From positions 124,001 through 188,000 of the forward strand of contig NZ_LKBT01000056.1 of NCBI RefSeq assembly GCF_002699985.1: DNA of 64,000 nt, in the 5' to 3' direction. The position numbers and the translations under genes were made by a program. The notes beneath the pieces are model-generated. The model had not been told where the DNA came from and ran no database searches. It saw only the letters and a list, made by a program, of their open reading frames with translations. Of this stretch, positions 1 through 8,065 are shown one piece after another; position 1 is the stretch's first letter, and each line of letters starts with the position of its first letter. Source of the stretch: Pseudomonas sp. ICMP 561 (GTDB lineage: Bacteria > Pseudomonadota > Gammaproteobacteria > Pseudomonadales > Pseudomonadaceae).

Positions 1-281
1 AGGCCCCAGTCAAGGAACACGCCAATGCTGTTGACTTCAACCACCTTCAGGCTGGCGAACTCACCGACCTGAACCTTGGGTTTTTCTGTGGTGGCCAGCA
101 GCTTGTCTTCGCTGTCCAGATAAATGAAAACGTTGAGCCAGTCTTCATCTTCGCTGGGAATATCTTTGGGAATATAACGATTGGGCAGCAGAATTTCGCC
201 GTCCGCCCCGCCATCCAGATAAAGACCGAAGTTAGTGTGTTTAACCACTTGCAAGCTGTTGTAACGCCCGATTAAAGCCAT
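1..281 (-). CDS. CvfB-type S1 RNA-binding protein, N-terminal part only
   Basis: The reading frame starts at the ATG complementary to 279-281 and runs off the left edge, so only about 93 N-terminal residues are visible. They begin MALIGRYNSLQVVKHTNFG, followed by GLYLDGG, ILLPNRYIP and later VGVFLDWGL-like segments. This is the tandem S1-like OB-fold pattern of the CvfB/YitL family (RNA-binding, often annotated as a GntR-type or S1 domain protein). Family members are roughly 280 residues, so about two thirds lies outside the window. The role in Pseudomonas is not firmly known; RNA binding is inferred from the S1 folds. Confidence 0.85.
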   Translation of the reverse strand, partial: MALIGRYNSLQVVKHTNFGLYLDGGADGEILLPNRYIPKDIPSEDEDWLNVFIYLDSEDKLLATTEKPKVQVGEFASLKVVEVNSIGVFLDWG

Positions 282-652
282 GTGCAAATACCCTCATTAC
301 GTGGGCGGCATTCTACCCGAGTTTGCGGGCCATGAGGCTGACGCAGAATGTCGCTGCACCCGACATTCAAAAAGGCCAAAAAAATCAAATATTTGCTTGA
401 TGGCGATGGGCCCGTCATCCGCTCCATTCGTCTGATGCACGGGCGCTATAAATGCTTGTATATCAGGCGCTGAAAAATAACTGATGAAATAACTTATCAG
501 TTAAAACAAACGGTTAGCCCGATATTGTTAAATATTTAGCTCCCACGGCCAGATTATTTCCCACGGGTTTAAGAGGATATTTCCCAAGCAATTGTCAAGC
601 CATTCGTGTACCATTGCTGGCCGTATCAAGTTTATATAGGTTAATGGCAGCC
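282..652. other. Intergenic region, no gene seen
   Basis: This is the AT-richer gap upstream of the divergent CvfB-type gene and the small gene that follows. It presumably holds both promoters. I see no convincing ORF, RNA hairpin with a T-run, or REP element. A short GATG/CATC inverted repeat near 407-421 is too weak to interpret. Confidence 0.4.
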
Positions 653-832
653 ATGCGTGTAAAAGCATCCAACTCGAAAGCAAAGCCAGCTCCAGCCGTT
701 GAAACGAGCGACTCGATCAACGCCCAGATTGCTGCTTTCCTCAAGTCCGGTGGCGAAATCCAGCAGATTGCCAAAGGCGTCAGCGGCCAGACTTTCGGCC
801 CGTCCAAACAGATCACCCTCGGCAAAAAGTAA
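653..832 (+). CDS. Small conserved Pseudomonas protein, about 59 aa
   Basis: A short basic protein beginning MRVKASNSKAK, with an Ala/Pro-rich linker and then a compact segment around SINAQIAAFLKSGGEIQQI, ending in KQITLGKK. I recognise the type as a small conserved Pseudomonas hypothetical protein but know no function. The Lys-rich ends and the AFLKSGGEIQQI helix could suit nucleic-acid binding, which is speculative. An in-frame ATG at 644 and a TTG at 614 are alternative starts. AGG at 638-640 is too close to 644 and a little far from 653, so the start is uncertain by three codons. Confidence 0.65.
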   Translation: MRVKASNSKAKPAPAVETSDSINAQIAAFLKSGGEIQQIAKGVSGQTFGPSKQITLGKK

Positions 833-1003
833 TTCCCCTCGTTCCAGTTTTCGATCTCTATGCGTCTTGACTCTCAAGGCGCCAGAGCTTGCTAATCTTC
901 GTTGCACATACCCGTTTCATCCTGACTGCAAGGCCGCCATTGCCTAGTCGCTCGACGACGGGCAGGATGATGTCTTGAAGCCAGCCTTTTGCGGAATGCA
1001 CGA

Positions 1004-1516
1004 ATGAAGAACTGGATGCTGTTCGGCGCACTGATCTACCTGACAGGTTGCGCGTCTCACAATTGCAACACGGTCCCTGATGACGGCCACGCTTCTGGCA
1101 GCGACTGTCGCGCAGAGCATTTGCTGTATCAGAACGACATGCTGCAAGCCAAGCTGTTGATCAGTGAAGCCGATCGTGAGAATTACGAACTTGCCGAAGC
1201 CATGCTGCGCCGTGCAGGTGTGAATGACGCCACGGGCGAAGCCGAGTTTTACCTGGCGGTGCTGTTGATTCGTCAACAATCAGATCAGCCCAGGGTAATC
1301 GAATTGCTTGAAGATGCCGCGAGACACAAACACCCGCTGGCAATCGCGCTGCTTTCCCAGCAGCTCAGCATGACCGATCAAAAGAAGTCCGAAGAATACC
1401 GTGCCGAGTACGCTGACCTGGATGTCGCCAAGAGTGGCTATCCGTCGTTTGATCAGGCGTTGGTGGTCATTCGCGGCTTGATTATCCCTCCGGCTCAAGC
1501 GACCGCTTCGAACTGA
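1004..1516 (+). CDS. Small lipoprotein with helical repeat-like body
   Basis: A 170-residue protein with an N-terminal hydrophobic segment ending in the lipobox LTGC (cysteine at about residue 17), so it is predicted to be lipidated by Lgt and processed by LspA. The mature part contains alpha-helical segments such as ELAEAMLRRAG and VIELLEDAARHKHPLAIALL, resembling Sel1/TPR-like helical pairs. No enzymatic motif is visible. The ATG at 1004 is preferred over an upstream TTG at 989 because it places a two-residue n-region with lysine before the hydrophobic core. Function unknown; an envelope scaffold role is a guess. Confidence 0.75.
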   Translation: MKNWMLFGALIYLTGCASHNCNTVPDDGHASGSDCRAEHLLYQNDMLQAKLLISEADRENYELAEAMLRRAGVNDATGEAEFYLAVLLIRQQSDQPRVIELLEDAARHKHPLAIALLSQQLSMTDQKKSEEYRAEYADLDVAKSGYPSFDQALVVIRGLIIPPAQATASN

Positions 1517-1660
1517 TTCCCCTGTGGATCGACGAACGGTCTTCGCTCTACGACTTTCGTAGGTATGCTGCGAGGCTCTAGATCGCGGCTCCCCTGTTTT
1601 TCCCGTTGGGCCTTTGGCCATTTCAACCTGCCCCCTCCGTAACATGAAGGAGTGAGCACG

Positions 1661-2386
1661 ATGCTCAATTTTCGCCATTACGCGCTTTCCATAAGCGCCC
1701 TGCTTGTTTGTCAGCATGCATCCGCCCAGGTAATTGAGCGGGAGTTGGGGGACTTCAGCCTGAAATTGGGTACATCGCCCACGCGCAGCATGGCGCAAGG
1801 CCTGGTAACCCAGAGCGGCTCGGGGTCATTCCATGGCGGGCTGGACCTGACCCACGACAGCGGCTTCTACTTCGGCCAGTGGACGCCCAATGTTGGCGTT
1901 ACCGAGGACAGCACGCTGGAGCTGGACTCCTACATGGGGTTCAAAAAGCCGTTCGATCAGACCCTCGGCTACGAGCTGGGCATGATCCGCTACAGCTACC
2001 CGGACACCAGTCAGATCGATACACACGAGTTTTACGCTGGCCTGCGCATTCTCGACAGCCGCATTGGCGCAGCTTTCAGCAACGATGTAGGGCGTCGTGA
2101 CAGTACCCTGATCGTCGATCTGGGCGGAGTCGAACAGTTGGGCCTGGGCGTGCGCATGCAGTACGCCAACCATCAGTACGATGCGCCACAGCAAATCTCG
2201 GATGGCAGCATGGTCACCAGTTTCAATGACTGGTCGCTGAATCTGTCGCGCCCCTGGCTTGGGCTCGACATGAACCTGATCTACAGCGGCTCAAGCCTGA
2301 CCGGTGACGGTTGCAGCGCTTACAGCGGTCACAATCCGAATTGCGAAGGCACTCTTACCCTCAAGGCTGTGCGTTCATTCTTCTGA
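1661..2386 (+). CDS. TIGR02001-type outer-membrane protein (TorF-like putative porin)
   Basis: A 241-residue secreted protein with a signal peptide ending near HASA|QV. Alternating beta-strand segments such as GLDLTHDSGFYFGQW and LELDSYMGF, and a C-terminal phenylalanine (VRSFF), are typical of outer-membrane beta-barrels. The pattern fits the conserved proteobacterial TIGR02001 family of putative porins, usually 220-260 residues. The ATG at 1661 is chosen because AAGGAG at 1647-1652 lies eight bases upstream; the in-frame GTG at 1652 overlaps that site. Cysteines near the C-terminus (GDGCSAY, NPNCEG) may form a disulfide. The substrate is unknown. Confidence 0.75.
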   Translation: MLNFRHYALSISALLVCQHASAQVIERELGDFSLKLGTSPTRSMAQGLVTQSGSGSFHGGLDLTHDSGFYFGQWTPNVGVTEDSTLELDSYMGFKKPFDQTLGYELGMIRYSYPDTSQIDTHEFYAGLRILDSRIGAAFSNDVGRRDSTLIVDLGGVEQLGLGVRMQYANHQYDAPQQISDGSMVTSFNDWSLNLSRPWLGLDMNLIYSGSSLTGDGCSAYSGHNPNCEGTLTLKAVRSFF

Positions 2387-2449
2387 TGCAGTGAACTGCT
2401 ACTCTTTGGCCCGCTCTACACAAACAAGCAGGTCCATCGAGGAGTCGTT

Positions 2450-3319
2450 ATGCGTACCCCGTTCAAAGCCTTCATTTCATTGTTGATGGCCGTGTTCATT
2501 CTTGGCGGTTGTACGCGCGTTGGGCTGGCGTACCGCAATCTCGACATCATCATTCCCTGGTCGCTCAGCGACTATCTGGAGATGAACTCAGCGCAAAAAG
2601 ACTGGTTCGATGAGCGCCTCAAAGAGCATTTGAGCTGGCACTGCACGACTCAATTGCCGGGCTATCTGGGATGGCTGGACCGCCTGCAACGCATGGTCGA
2701 AACCAATCAGGTCACGGCCGATGAACTGCAGGCACGCACCGATGAGGCCAAGCTGGCGATCGGGCAGATATCACGGCAGATCACCCCGTCTGCCGTCGAG
2801 TTGCTCGCCCAGCTGGACGACAAGCAGGTGCAGGAGATGCAGAATGCCTTTGCCAAGGACCAGCGCAAGCGTGAGAACGAATACCTCAAAGAGCCCCTGC
2901 CCCAACAGATCAGCGACCGTGCCGAGCGTATGGAAAAACGCCTGACCCCGTGGATGGGCAAACTCAACGCCGCACAGCTGCAGCGCATTCAGAGCTGGTC
3001 GCAATCGCTTGGCGAACAGAATCGGGCATGGCTTGATAACCGGGCCAGTTGGCAGAAGCGCTTCGTTGCGACGGTACAGGATCGCAAAGCGCCAGACTTC
3101 CCCTCGAAGATTGCCAAATTGCTGCAGGATCGCGAGACGTTCTGGACGCCTGAATATCGCGAGGCCTACGACAGGACCGAACAGGCGGCCATCTCGTTGC
3201 TGGTGGACCTGATGGCCCAGAGCACGCCTGAGCAGCGCCAGCGCCTGCTGAGCAAGATCGCCGACACCAGAAAAGACTTTACGGATTTGAGCTGTTTGAA
3301 GGCGGCTCAAGCAAGCTGA
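2450..3319 (+). CDS. DUF6279-like lipoprotein
   Basis: A 289-residue lipoprotein: a short basic start (MRTPFK), a hydrophobic core and the lipobox LGGC at about residues 18-21. The mature protein is nearly all alpha-helical, rich in Gln, Arg and Glu, with conserved-looking stretches such as YRNLDIIIPWSLSDY, MNSAQKDWF and PEQRQRLLSKI. This matches the DUF6279 family of gammaproteobacterial lipoproteins of unknown function. The start is supported by GAGGAG a few bases upstream. It follows the putative porin by 64 bp on the same strand and may be co-transcribed with it. No catalytic motif is visible. Confidence 0.75.
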   Translation: MRTPFKAFISLLMAVFILGGCTRVGLAYRNLDIIIPWSLSDYLEMNSAQKDWFDERLKEHLSWHCTTQLPGYLGWLDRLQRMVETNQVTADELQARTDEAKLAIGQISRQITPSAVELLAQLDDKQVQEMQNAFAKDQRKRENEYLKEPLPQQISDRAERMEKRLTPWMGKLNAAQLQRIQSWSQSLGEQNRAWLDNRASWQKRFVATVQDRKAPDFPSKIAKLLQDRETFWTPEYREAYDRTEQAAISLLVDLMAQSTPEQRQRLLSKIADTRKDFTDLSCLKAAQAS

Positions 3320-3370
3320 ATCTGTCGATCATGCAAGAGGGAGCATGCACTCTATTCGCCATACCTGGGC

Positions 3371-3463
3371 CCTGTAGGAGTGAGCTTGCTCGCGATCGCG
3401 TTCATGTGGTCACGAAATACATGACAGGCGAAGCGCTATCGCGAGCAAGCTCACTCCTACAGG
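3371..3463. repeat. REP doublet (REPIN-like inverted pair)
   Basis: Two 26-bp arms at 3371-3396 and 3438-3463 are perfect reverse complements, each the 'CTGTAGGAGTGAGCTTGCTCGCGAT' REP type, separated by 41 bp. They lie between a lipoprotein gene and a convergent gene. REPINs of this type are common in Pseudomonas and are thought to be moved by RAYT transposases in trans; no RAYT gene is in this window. Confidence 0.9.
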
Positions 3464-3497
3464 GATGCATTTCAATTCAGCAGCCTGCAGGCATTCC

Positions 3498-3893
3498 TCA
3501 AGCAATCTGCGCTTTGGCCGCAACCTCTTCAAAGGTTGCCGGATCCAGCGCATCCTGTTGTTCATCCAGCACCTGACGCGGGTGGTCATTGCCGGGGATG
3601 CTGCTGTCGATCAACGCCAGCAATTGTGCGCCGCGCGGGGTCAGGACAAAGTTTTCACCGTTGCCGCCCTCTGCTTCCGGACGTGACTGGATAAACCCGC
3701 GGTCCAGCAGCAGCTTCTCGTATTCACTGGCAACGACCTTCAGGTGATCCAGATTTGCTACCGGCTCTCCCACTGCAGCTGACGCGGCGGCGTGGTCCTC
3801 TGCGTACTCGCGGGGTTTGAAAGTGTCGTCGGCACTGTTCTGTACTTCGTGCAACAGGCGCTCAACGAGGTCCCAGTCATAAGGTTTGTCCAT
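3498..3893 (-). CDS. Conserved hypothetical protein, possibly winged-helix (DUF2513-like)
   Basis: A 131-residue acidic protein starting MDKPYDWDLVERLLHEVQ, which resembles the opening of DUF2513 proteins ('..WDLVRKIL..'). A later section reads DHLKVVASEYEKLLLDRGFIQ and FVLTPRGAQLLALID, like the recognition helix and wing of a small winged-helix domain. DNA binding is therefore possible but not demonstrated. GGAGGT seven bases before the ATG fixes the start. The gene stands alone, convergent with the lipoprotein gene and on the same strand as the DEAD-box helicase gene upstream of it. Confidence 0.7.
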   Translation of the reverse strand: MDKPYDWDLVERLLHEVQNSADDTFKPREYAEDHAAASAAVGEPVANLDHLKVVASEYEKLLLDRGFIQSRPEAEGGNGENFVLTPRGAQLLALIDSSIPGNDHPRQVLDEQQDALDPATFEEVAAKAQIA

Positions 3894-4033
3894 TGTTATT
3901 ACCTCCAGTCAACATGGGTGAATGGCCCGTGACATCTGGCCATCAGGCTTGCAGCTGAAAATTGTGACAGGTGCTGAAGCGCCCCGTTCAGCCGAAGCCG
4001 CCCGATGGTGATCGAATGGAGATGAATCAGAGC

Positions 4034-4072
4034 TCTCAGCGCAGGAGCGGCTTTAGCCGGTCCTACGAGAGA
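4034..4072. repeat. Single degenerate REP half
   Basis: A lone copy resembling the 'GGCTTTAGCCGGTCCTAC' REP class just downstream of the helicase stop codon. No inverted partner is visible nearby, so it is a solitary or decayed REP. Confidence 0.6.
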
Positions 4073-4084
4073 ATTGCGGGCTAC

Positions 4085-5431
4085 TTACTCAGCCGCAGGC
4101 GTTTCGGTCTTGCGCTTTTTCAGCGGGGCCATGCCGTCTTTGCTGACCAGCGACAAGGCGTCGGTCTTCGGCCGGTTAGCGATTTTGCGCTTGGTTGGGG
4201 CCTTGGCACCGGTTTTCTTCTTGTCGCCCTTGGCGTCGGTCTTTTTCTTCTTCACGCCAACGGCTTTGCCTGAAGCCTTGACCTTCTTCGGCCCGCCGTA
4301 GCTGCCTTTGACTTCCTTGATGGTACGACGCTCGAAGGTCTGCTTGAGGTAGCGCTCGACACTGGACATCAGGTTCCAGTCGCCGTGGCAGATCAACGAG
4401 ATAGCCAGGCCTTCGGCACCCGCACGGCCGGTACGACCGATACGGTGAACATAGTCATCGCCACTGCGCGGCATGTCGAAGTTGATCACCAGATCCAGAC
4501 CTTCAACGTCCAGGCCACGAGCGGCGACGTCAGTAGCAACCAGCACCTTGGTGCCGCCCTGCTTCAGACGGTCGATAGCGGCCTTGCGGTCTTTCTGATC
4601 CTTGTCGCCGTGCAACACAAAAGCTTTGTAGTCCAGCGCTACCAGACGGCCATAGAGGCGGTCGGCCAAGGCTTTGGTATTGGTGAAGATGATCGCCTTC
4701 TGATACGTCTCGTTAGCCAGCAGCCAGTGGACGATCTGCTCCTTGTGGCTGTTGTGGTCAGCGGTGATGATCTGCTGACGCGTACCGGAAGCCAGCTCGC
4801 TGACGCTGTTGACTTGCAGGTGCTGCGGATTATTCAGCACCTTGCCAATCATTTCGCGCAGACCGGCACCGCCGGTGGTAGCCGAGAACAACAAGGTCTG
4901 TTGGCGGTTGGCGCACTCATTGGCCAGACGCTCGACGTCTTCGGAGAAGCCCATGTCCAGCATGCGGTCAGCTTCGTCGAGGACCAGCACTTCAACGTTT
5001 TTCAGGTCCAGGTTGCCGGCGTTCAATTGCTCCAGCAAACGGCCTGGAGTGCCGATCAGGATATCCGGCACCTTGCGCAGCATGGCGGCCTGGACCTTGA
5101 AGTCTTCGCCGCCGGTGATCAAGCCGGACTTGATGAACGTGAACTGCGAGAAACGCTCGACTTCCTTGAGCGTCTGCTGCGCCAGTTCACGGGTCGGCAG
5201 CAGGATCACGGCACGAATGTCGACGCGAACCTTGGCCGGGCCCATCAGACGATTGAGGATCGGTAATACAAATGCAGCAGTCTTGCCGCTGCCGGTTTGC
5301 GCCGTCACCCGCAGATCACGCCCTTCCAGCGCCAGAGGTATGGCGGCAGCTTGCACTGGCGTCGGCTCGACGAATTTAAGCTCGGCCACGGCTTTTAGCA
5401 GGCGTTCATGCAGGGCGAATTGGGAAAACAC
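4085..5431 (-). CDS. DEAD-box ATP-dependent RNA helicase, SrmB/RhlE-like
   Basis: A 448-residue RNA helicase with all core motifs: AQTGSGKT (about 44-51), PTRELA, TPGR, DEAD (about 151-154), SAT (about 182-184), ARGLD and HRIGRTGR (about 328-335). A very Lys-rich C-terminal tail from about residue 380 probably binds RNA non-specifically, as in SrmB/RhlE proteins that act in ribosome assembly and mRNA decay. The start is GTG at 5431, preceded by GAGGT about seven bases upstream; the longer frame to 5455 would place that site inside the gene. The long antisense frames here are shadows. Single-gene unit, divergent from the channel gene. Confidence 0.93.
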   Translation of the reverse strand: MFSQFALHERLLKAVAELKFVEPTPVQAAAIPLALEGRDLRVTAQTGSGKTAAFVLPILNRLMGPAKVRVDIRAVILLPTRELAQQTLKEVERFSQFTFIKSGLITGGEDFKVQAAMLRKVPDILIGTPGRLLEQLNAGNLDLKNVEVLVLDEADRMLDMGFSEDVERLANECANRQQTLLFSATTGGAGLREMIGKVLNNPQHLQVNSVSELASGTRQQIITADHNSHKEQIVHWLLANETYQKAIIFTNTKALADRLYGRLVALDYKAFVLHGDKDQKDRKAAIDRLKQGGTKVLVATDVAARGLDVEGLDLVINFDMPRSGDDYVHRIGRTGRAGAEGLAISLICHGDWNLMSSVERYLKQTFERRTIKEVKGSYGGPKKVKASGKAVGVKKKKTDAKGDKKKTGAKAPTKRKIANRPKTDALSLVSKDGMAPLKKRKTETPAAE

Positions 5432-5612
5432 GGGTGTTACCTCGACGAAATACAAAAATACGGCGCATAGCGTAACGGTTTCGGCCGCCCGAGCCGAGTT
5501 TCTTTACTACCAATGGCTGATTTTGTTACGCAATTTGCCAAGGTGTCCCCTTATCTGCGCCATGAATGTTCTAATTGCGGCGCTTTTCTCTACCGGATTT
5601 TTAAGATCATCT

Positions 5613-6866
5613 ATGGATATTCAATCGTTATGGCGCCGCGCCCAGGATCTCTGGGCAGTTCTTGATCAACATCCCGTCCTGCATGCGAGCCTCGGCCTGT
5701 TGTTGCTGTTGGTCGTCGCGCTGGTCGCCGGGCGACTGGCGCGCTTTCTGATTCTGCACGCTACAAAAATACTGGGCCGTCAGCCCGCACTGCACTGGGT
5801 CAATGACTTACGCCACAACAAGGTCTTTCATCGGCTGGCGCAAATGGTCCCCTCACTGGTGATCCAGTTCGGCCTGAACCTGGTACCTGACCTCAGCAAA
5901 ACCGGGCAGAACGTCATCGGCAACATCGCACTGGCGTTCACCATTCTGTTCATGACGCTGGCAATAGGGACGCTGCTGAACGCCCTGCTCGATATCTATG
6001 CCCGCACCACCCACGCCCGTACCCGCTCGATCAAAGGCTATGTACAGCTGGCGAAGATGATTCTGTATATCTTTGCCGCGATCATCATCGTCGCCACCTT
6101 GATCGACCGCTCGCCGTTACTGCTGCTTTCGGGTCTGGGTGCCATGTCGGCGGTGATTCTGTTGGTCTACAAGGACACCCTGCTCTCGTTCGTGGCCAGC
6201 GTGCAACTGACCAGCAATGACATGCTGCGGGTGGGCGACTGGATCGAAATGCCACAGGTCGGCGCCGACGGCGATGTCGTCGACATCACGCTGCACACGG
6301 TCAAGGTGCAGAACTTTGATAAGACGATTGTATCCATTCCAACTTGGCGCCTGATGTCAGAGTCGTTCAGAAACTGGCGTGGCATGCAGCAATCCGGCGG
6401 ACGACGCATCAAGCGCAGCCTGTTCATCGACGCCAGCGGCGTGCGTTTCGTGCGTGACGATGAAGAGTTGCAGCTCAGCCAGGTGCACCTGCTGACCGAC
6501 TATATCAGCCGTAAACAGGCGGAATTGCTCGCCTGGAATGAGGCTCAGGGCAACGTCGCAGCGCTATCCGCCAACCGCCGACGCATGACCAACATCGGCA
6601 CCTTCCGTGCCTATGCGCTGGCCTACCTGAAAAGCCACCCCGACATTCACTTGGACATGACCTGCATGGTCCGCCAACTGGAAGCCACGTCCCAAGGCGT
6701 GCCGCTGGAAATCTACTGCTTCACCCGCACCACCGTATGGGCCGACTACGAGCGCATTCAGGGCGATGTTTTCGATTACCTGCTGGCCGTGCTGCCGGAG
6801 TTCGGGCTTGGGGTTTATCAACAGCCGAGCGGGTCGGATATGCGGGTGGGGTTGGCGGGTAAATGA
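5613..6866 (+). CDS. Mechanosensitive ion channel, YbdG-type (MscS superfamily)
   Basis: A 417-residue inner-membrane protein, the length typical of YbdG-like channels. The N-terminal half has several hydrophobic segments (for example about 25-45, 88-112 and 140-165), followed by the pore-lining helix region around LLSGLGAMSAVILLVYKDTLLSFVAS. Next comes the MscS beta domain (RVGDWIEMPQVGADGDVVDI, then TVKVQNFDKTIVSIPTW). It is expected to release solutes on hypo-osmotic shock. The start at 5613 (MDIQSLW) is chosen because the frame upstream only reads antisense through the helicase gene. Confidence 0.9.
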   Translation: MDIQSLWRRAQDLWAVLDQHPVLHASLGLLLLLVVALVAGRLARFLILHATKILGRQPALHWVNDLRHNKVFHRLAQMVPSLVIQFGLNLVPDLSKTGQNVIGNIALAFTILFMTLAIGTLLNALLDIYARTTHARTRSIKGYVQLAKMILYIFAAIIIVATLIDRSPLLLLSGLGAMSAVILLVYKDTLLSFVASVQLTSNDMLRVGDWIEMPQVGADGDVVDITLHTVKVQNFDKTIVSIPTWRLMSESFRNWRGMQQSGGRRIKRSLFIDASGVRFVRDDEELQLSQVHLLTDYISRKQAELLAWNEAQGNVAALSANRRRMTNIGTFRAYALAYLKSHPDIHLDMTCMVRQLEATSQGVPLEIYCFTRTTVWADYERIQGDVFDYLLAVLPEFGLGVYQQPSGSDMRVGLAGK

Positions 6867-6957
6867 TGCCTTTCTGAATCTTCCGCGCAATGACTCCAAC
6901 CCCCGTCCATACTCAGTTTTGCTACACTGCGGCAACTACAGAAGGAGGCCCTTCGAC

Positions 6958-7230
6958 ATGGCAACCCTGAATATCCCCGAGAAGAACGTATCCGGATTCA
7001 TTCGATCTCTAGCGGAACGCAACGGTGTTCACTACACCGAATCCAGGCTGGATAAGGTGTCTCGTGTAGTCACCCGCCTGGCTGGCGACGAAGTAAATCC
7101 AGACGATATCGAGGGCTTGCTCATCAGCCTCAGCCGGAAAGGCTTCATCGCTGGTCCGGACATGATGAAACTGCACTCGCGTTATCTGGATGAGCTCAAG
7201 GCGAACGTAAAGTATCCAGTAGCTCGATGA
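6958..7230 (+). CDS. Antitoxin of a Fic toxin (AntF-like)
   Basis: A 90-residue protein directly upstream of the Fic gene and overlapping it by four bases (ATGA), the usual order for a Fic toxin-antitoxin pair. GAAGGAGG at 6941-6948 gives a strong ribosome site. The protein is mostly helical (FIRSLAERNG, RLDKVSRVVTRLAG, DDIEGLLISLSRKG, MKLHSRYLDELK). I could not find the canonical (S/T)xxxE(G/N) inhibitory motif of VbhA antitoxins, so it may be divergent or act differently. In P. fluorescens 2P24 a similarly placed protein, AntF, neutralises Fic-1. Orthology to it is inferred from context. Confidence 0.75.
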   Translation: MATLNIPEKNVSGFIRSLAERNGVHYTESRLDKVSRVVTRLAGDEVNPDDIEGLLISLSRKGFIAGPDMMKLHSRYLDELKANVKYPVAR

Positions 7231-8012
7231 GCAGCCGACGTCACGCCGTTTTCGACCCATTTGGTACTTTTAAAACAAAGGGATATCTGGAGAACGCTAC
7301 TGCCGAGAAGGATCTCGAAAAAGTTAAACGTATGGAGCATGTTGCCTTTACCTCTCGAATCGAGTCGGCACTGGATATGCTCGCTATGACTGATGAAATC
7401 TCCTATCAAACAGTTTTGGAGACGCACAGGACACTTTTTCAGGACTTCTATCACTGGGCCGGTCGCGATCGGCTTTCCACGGCCCCCGACAAAGAAATCT
7501 CGAAGGGCGACGTAGACTCGCCTTTCCGCACTGAATTCGAAAGACCCGAGCAGATAAAACTCGCCGTCGACTATGCCCTGCGCCTGGCTAGCGACAAAAA
7601 TAAAATGAAAGAAAAAGCCGGGACCATCATGGGCCTGTTTGCTTTCGCCCATCCTTTTCTCGACGGCAACGGTAGAGCGATCTTACTCGTGCACATGGAG
7701 CTATGCTTCCGCGCCGGATTCTCAATCGCCTGGGCTGCGACTGAGAAAAATGCTTACCTCCAAGCGCTGAGCCAGGAAATTGATTCGCCCGAACTGGGAA
7801 TTCTCGACCGCTATCTGAGCAACTTTATTCGCCCGGTTACTAGCCGTGACGATTGGCTTGATCAGATCGTAAGCATTCAAGGCCTGGATGGCGCGCATCC
7901 TGTCAACGCAATGGACGATGAAGTCTACGTTGCAGGAGCCGCCGATACGCCAGAAATGCTAGAGCGCTACAGGGCCCAAGCCGCCAAAAAGCGATACCGG
8001 ACAGATCCCTGA
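7227..8012 (+). CDS. Fic-domain AMP-transferase toxin
   Basis: A 261-residue Fic protein. The catalytic loop HPFLDGNGR (about 142-150) matches HPFx(D/E)GNxR perfectly, so AMP transfer to a target hydroxyl should be possible. The flap region lies around RDRLSTAPDKEISKGDVDSPF. In P. fluorescens, the Fic-1 enzyme AMPylates GyrB and blocks DNA replication; a similar target is a reasonable inference. A partial inhibition-like motif TSRIES (about 42-47) is present near the N-terminus but lacks the final G/N. Translation is coupled to the antitoxin through the ATGA overlap. Confidence 0.88.
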   Translation: MSSRRHAVFDPFGTFKTKGYLENATAEKDLEKVKRMEHVAFTSRIESALDMLAMTDEISYQTVLETHRTLFQDFYHWAGRDRLSTAPDKEISKGDVDSPFRTEFERPEQIKLAVDYALRLASDKNKMKEKAGTIMGLFAFAHPFLDGNGRAILLVHMELCFRAGFSIAWAATEKNAYLQALSQEIDSPELGILDRYLSNFIRPVTSRDDWLDQIVSIQGLDGAHPVNAMDDEVYVAGAADTPEMLERYRAQAAKKRYRTDP

Positions 8013-8022
8013 AAGAAGCGTC

Positions 8023-8063
8023 ACTCAACAGAAGGTTTCAGAATCTGTAACCTTCTGTTGAGT
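8023..8063. terminator. Probable bidirectional terminator hairpin
   Basis: A 15-bp perfect stem (8023-8037 with 8049-8063) and an 11-base loop lie between the convergent Fic and DMT-transporter genes. Neither side has a long T-run, only a T/C-rich stretch on the minus-strand side, so efficiency is uncertain. Confidence 0.6.
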
Positions 8064-8065
8064 CT

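Noticed and set aside
4809..5612. N-terminal extension of the mechanosensitive channel frame
   Set aside because: This part is antisense to the DEAD-box helicase; the channel family starts at the ATG at 5613.
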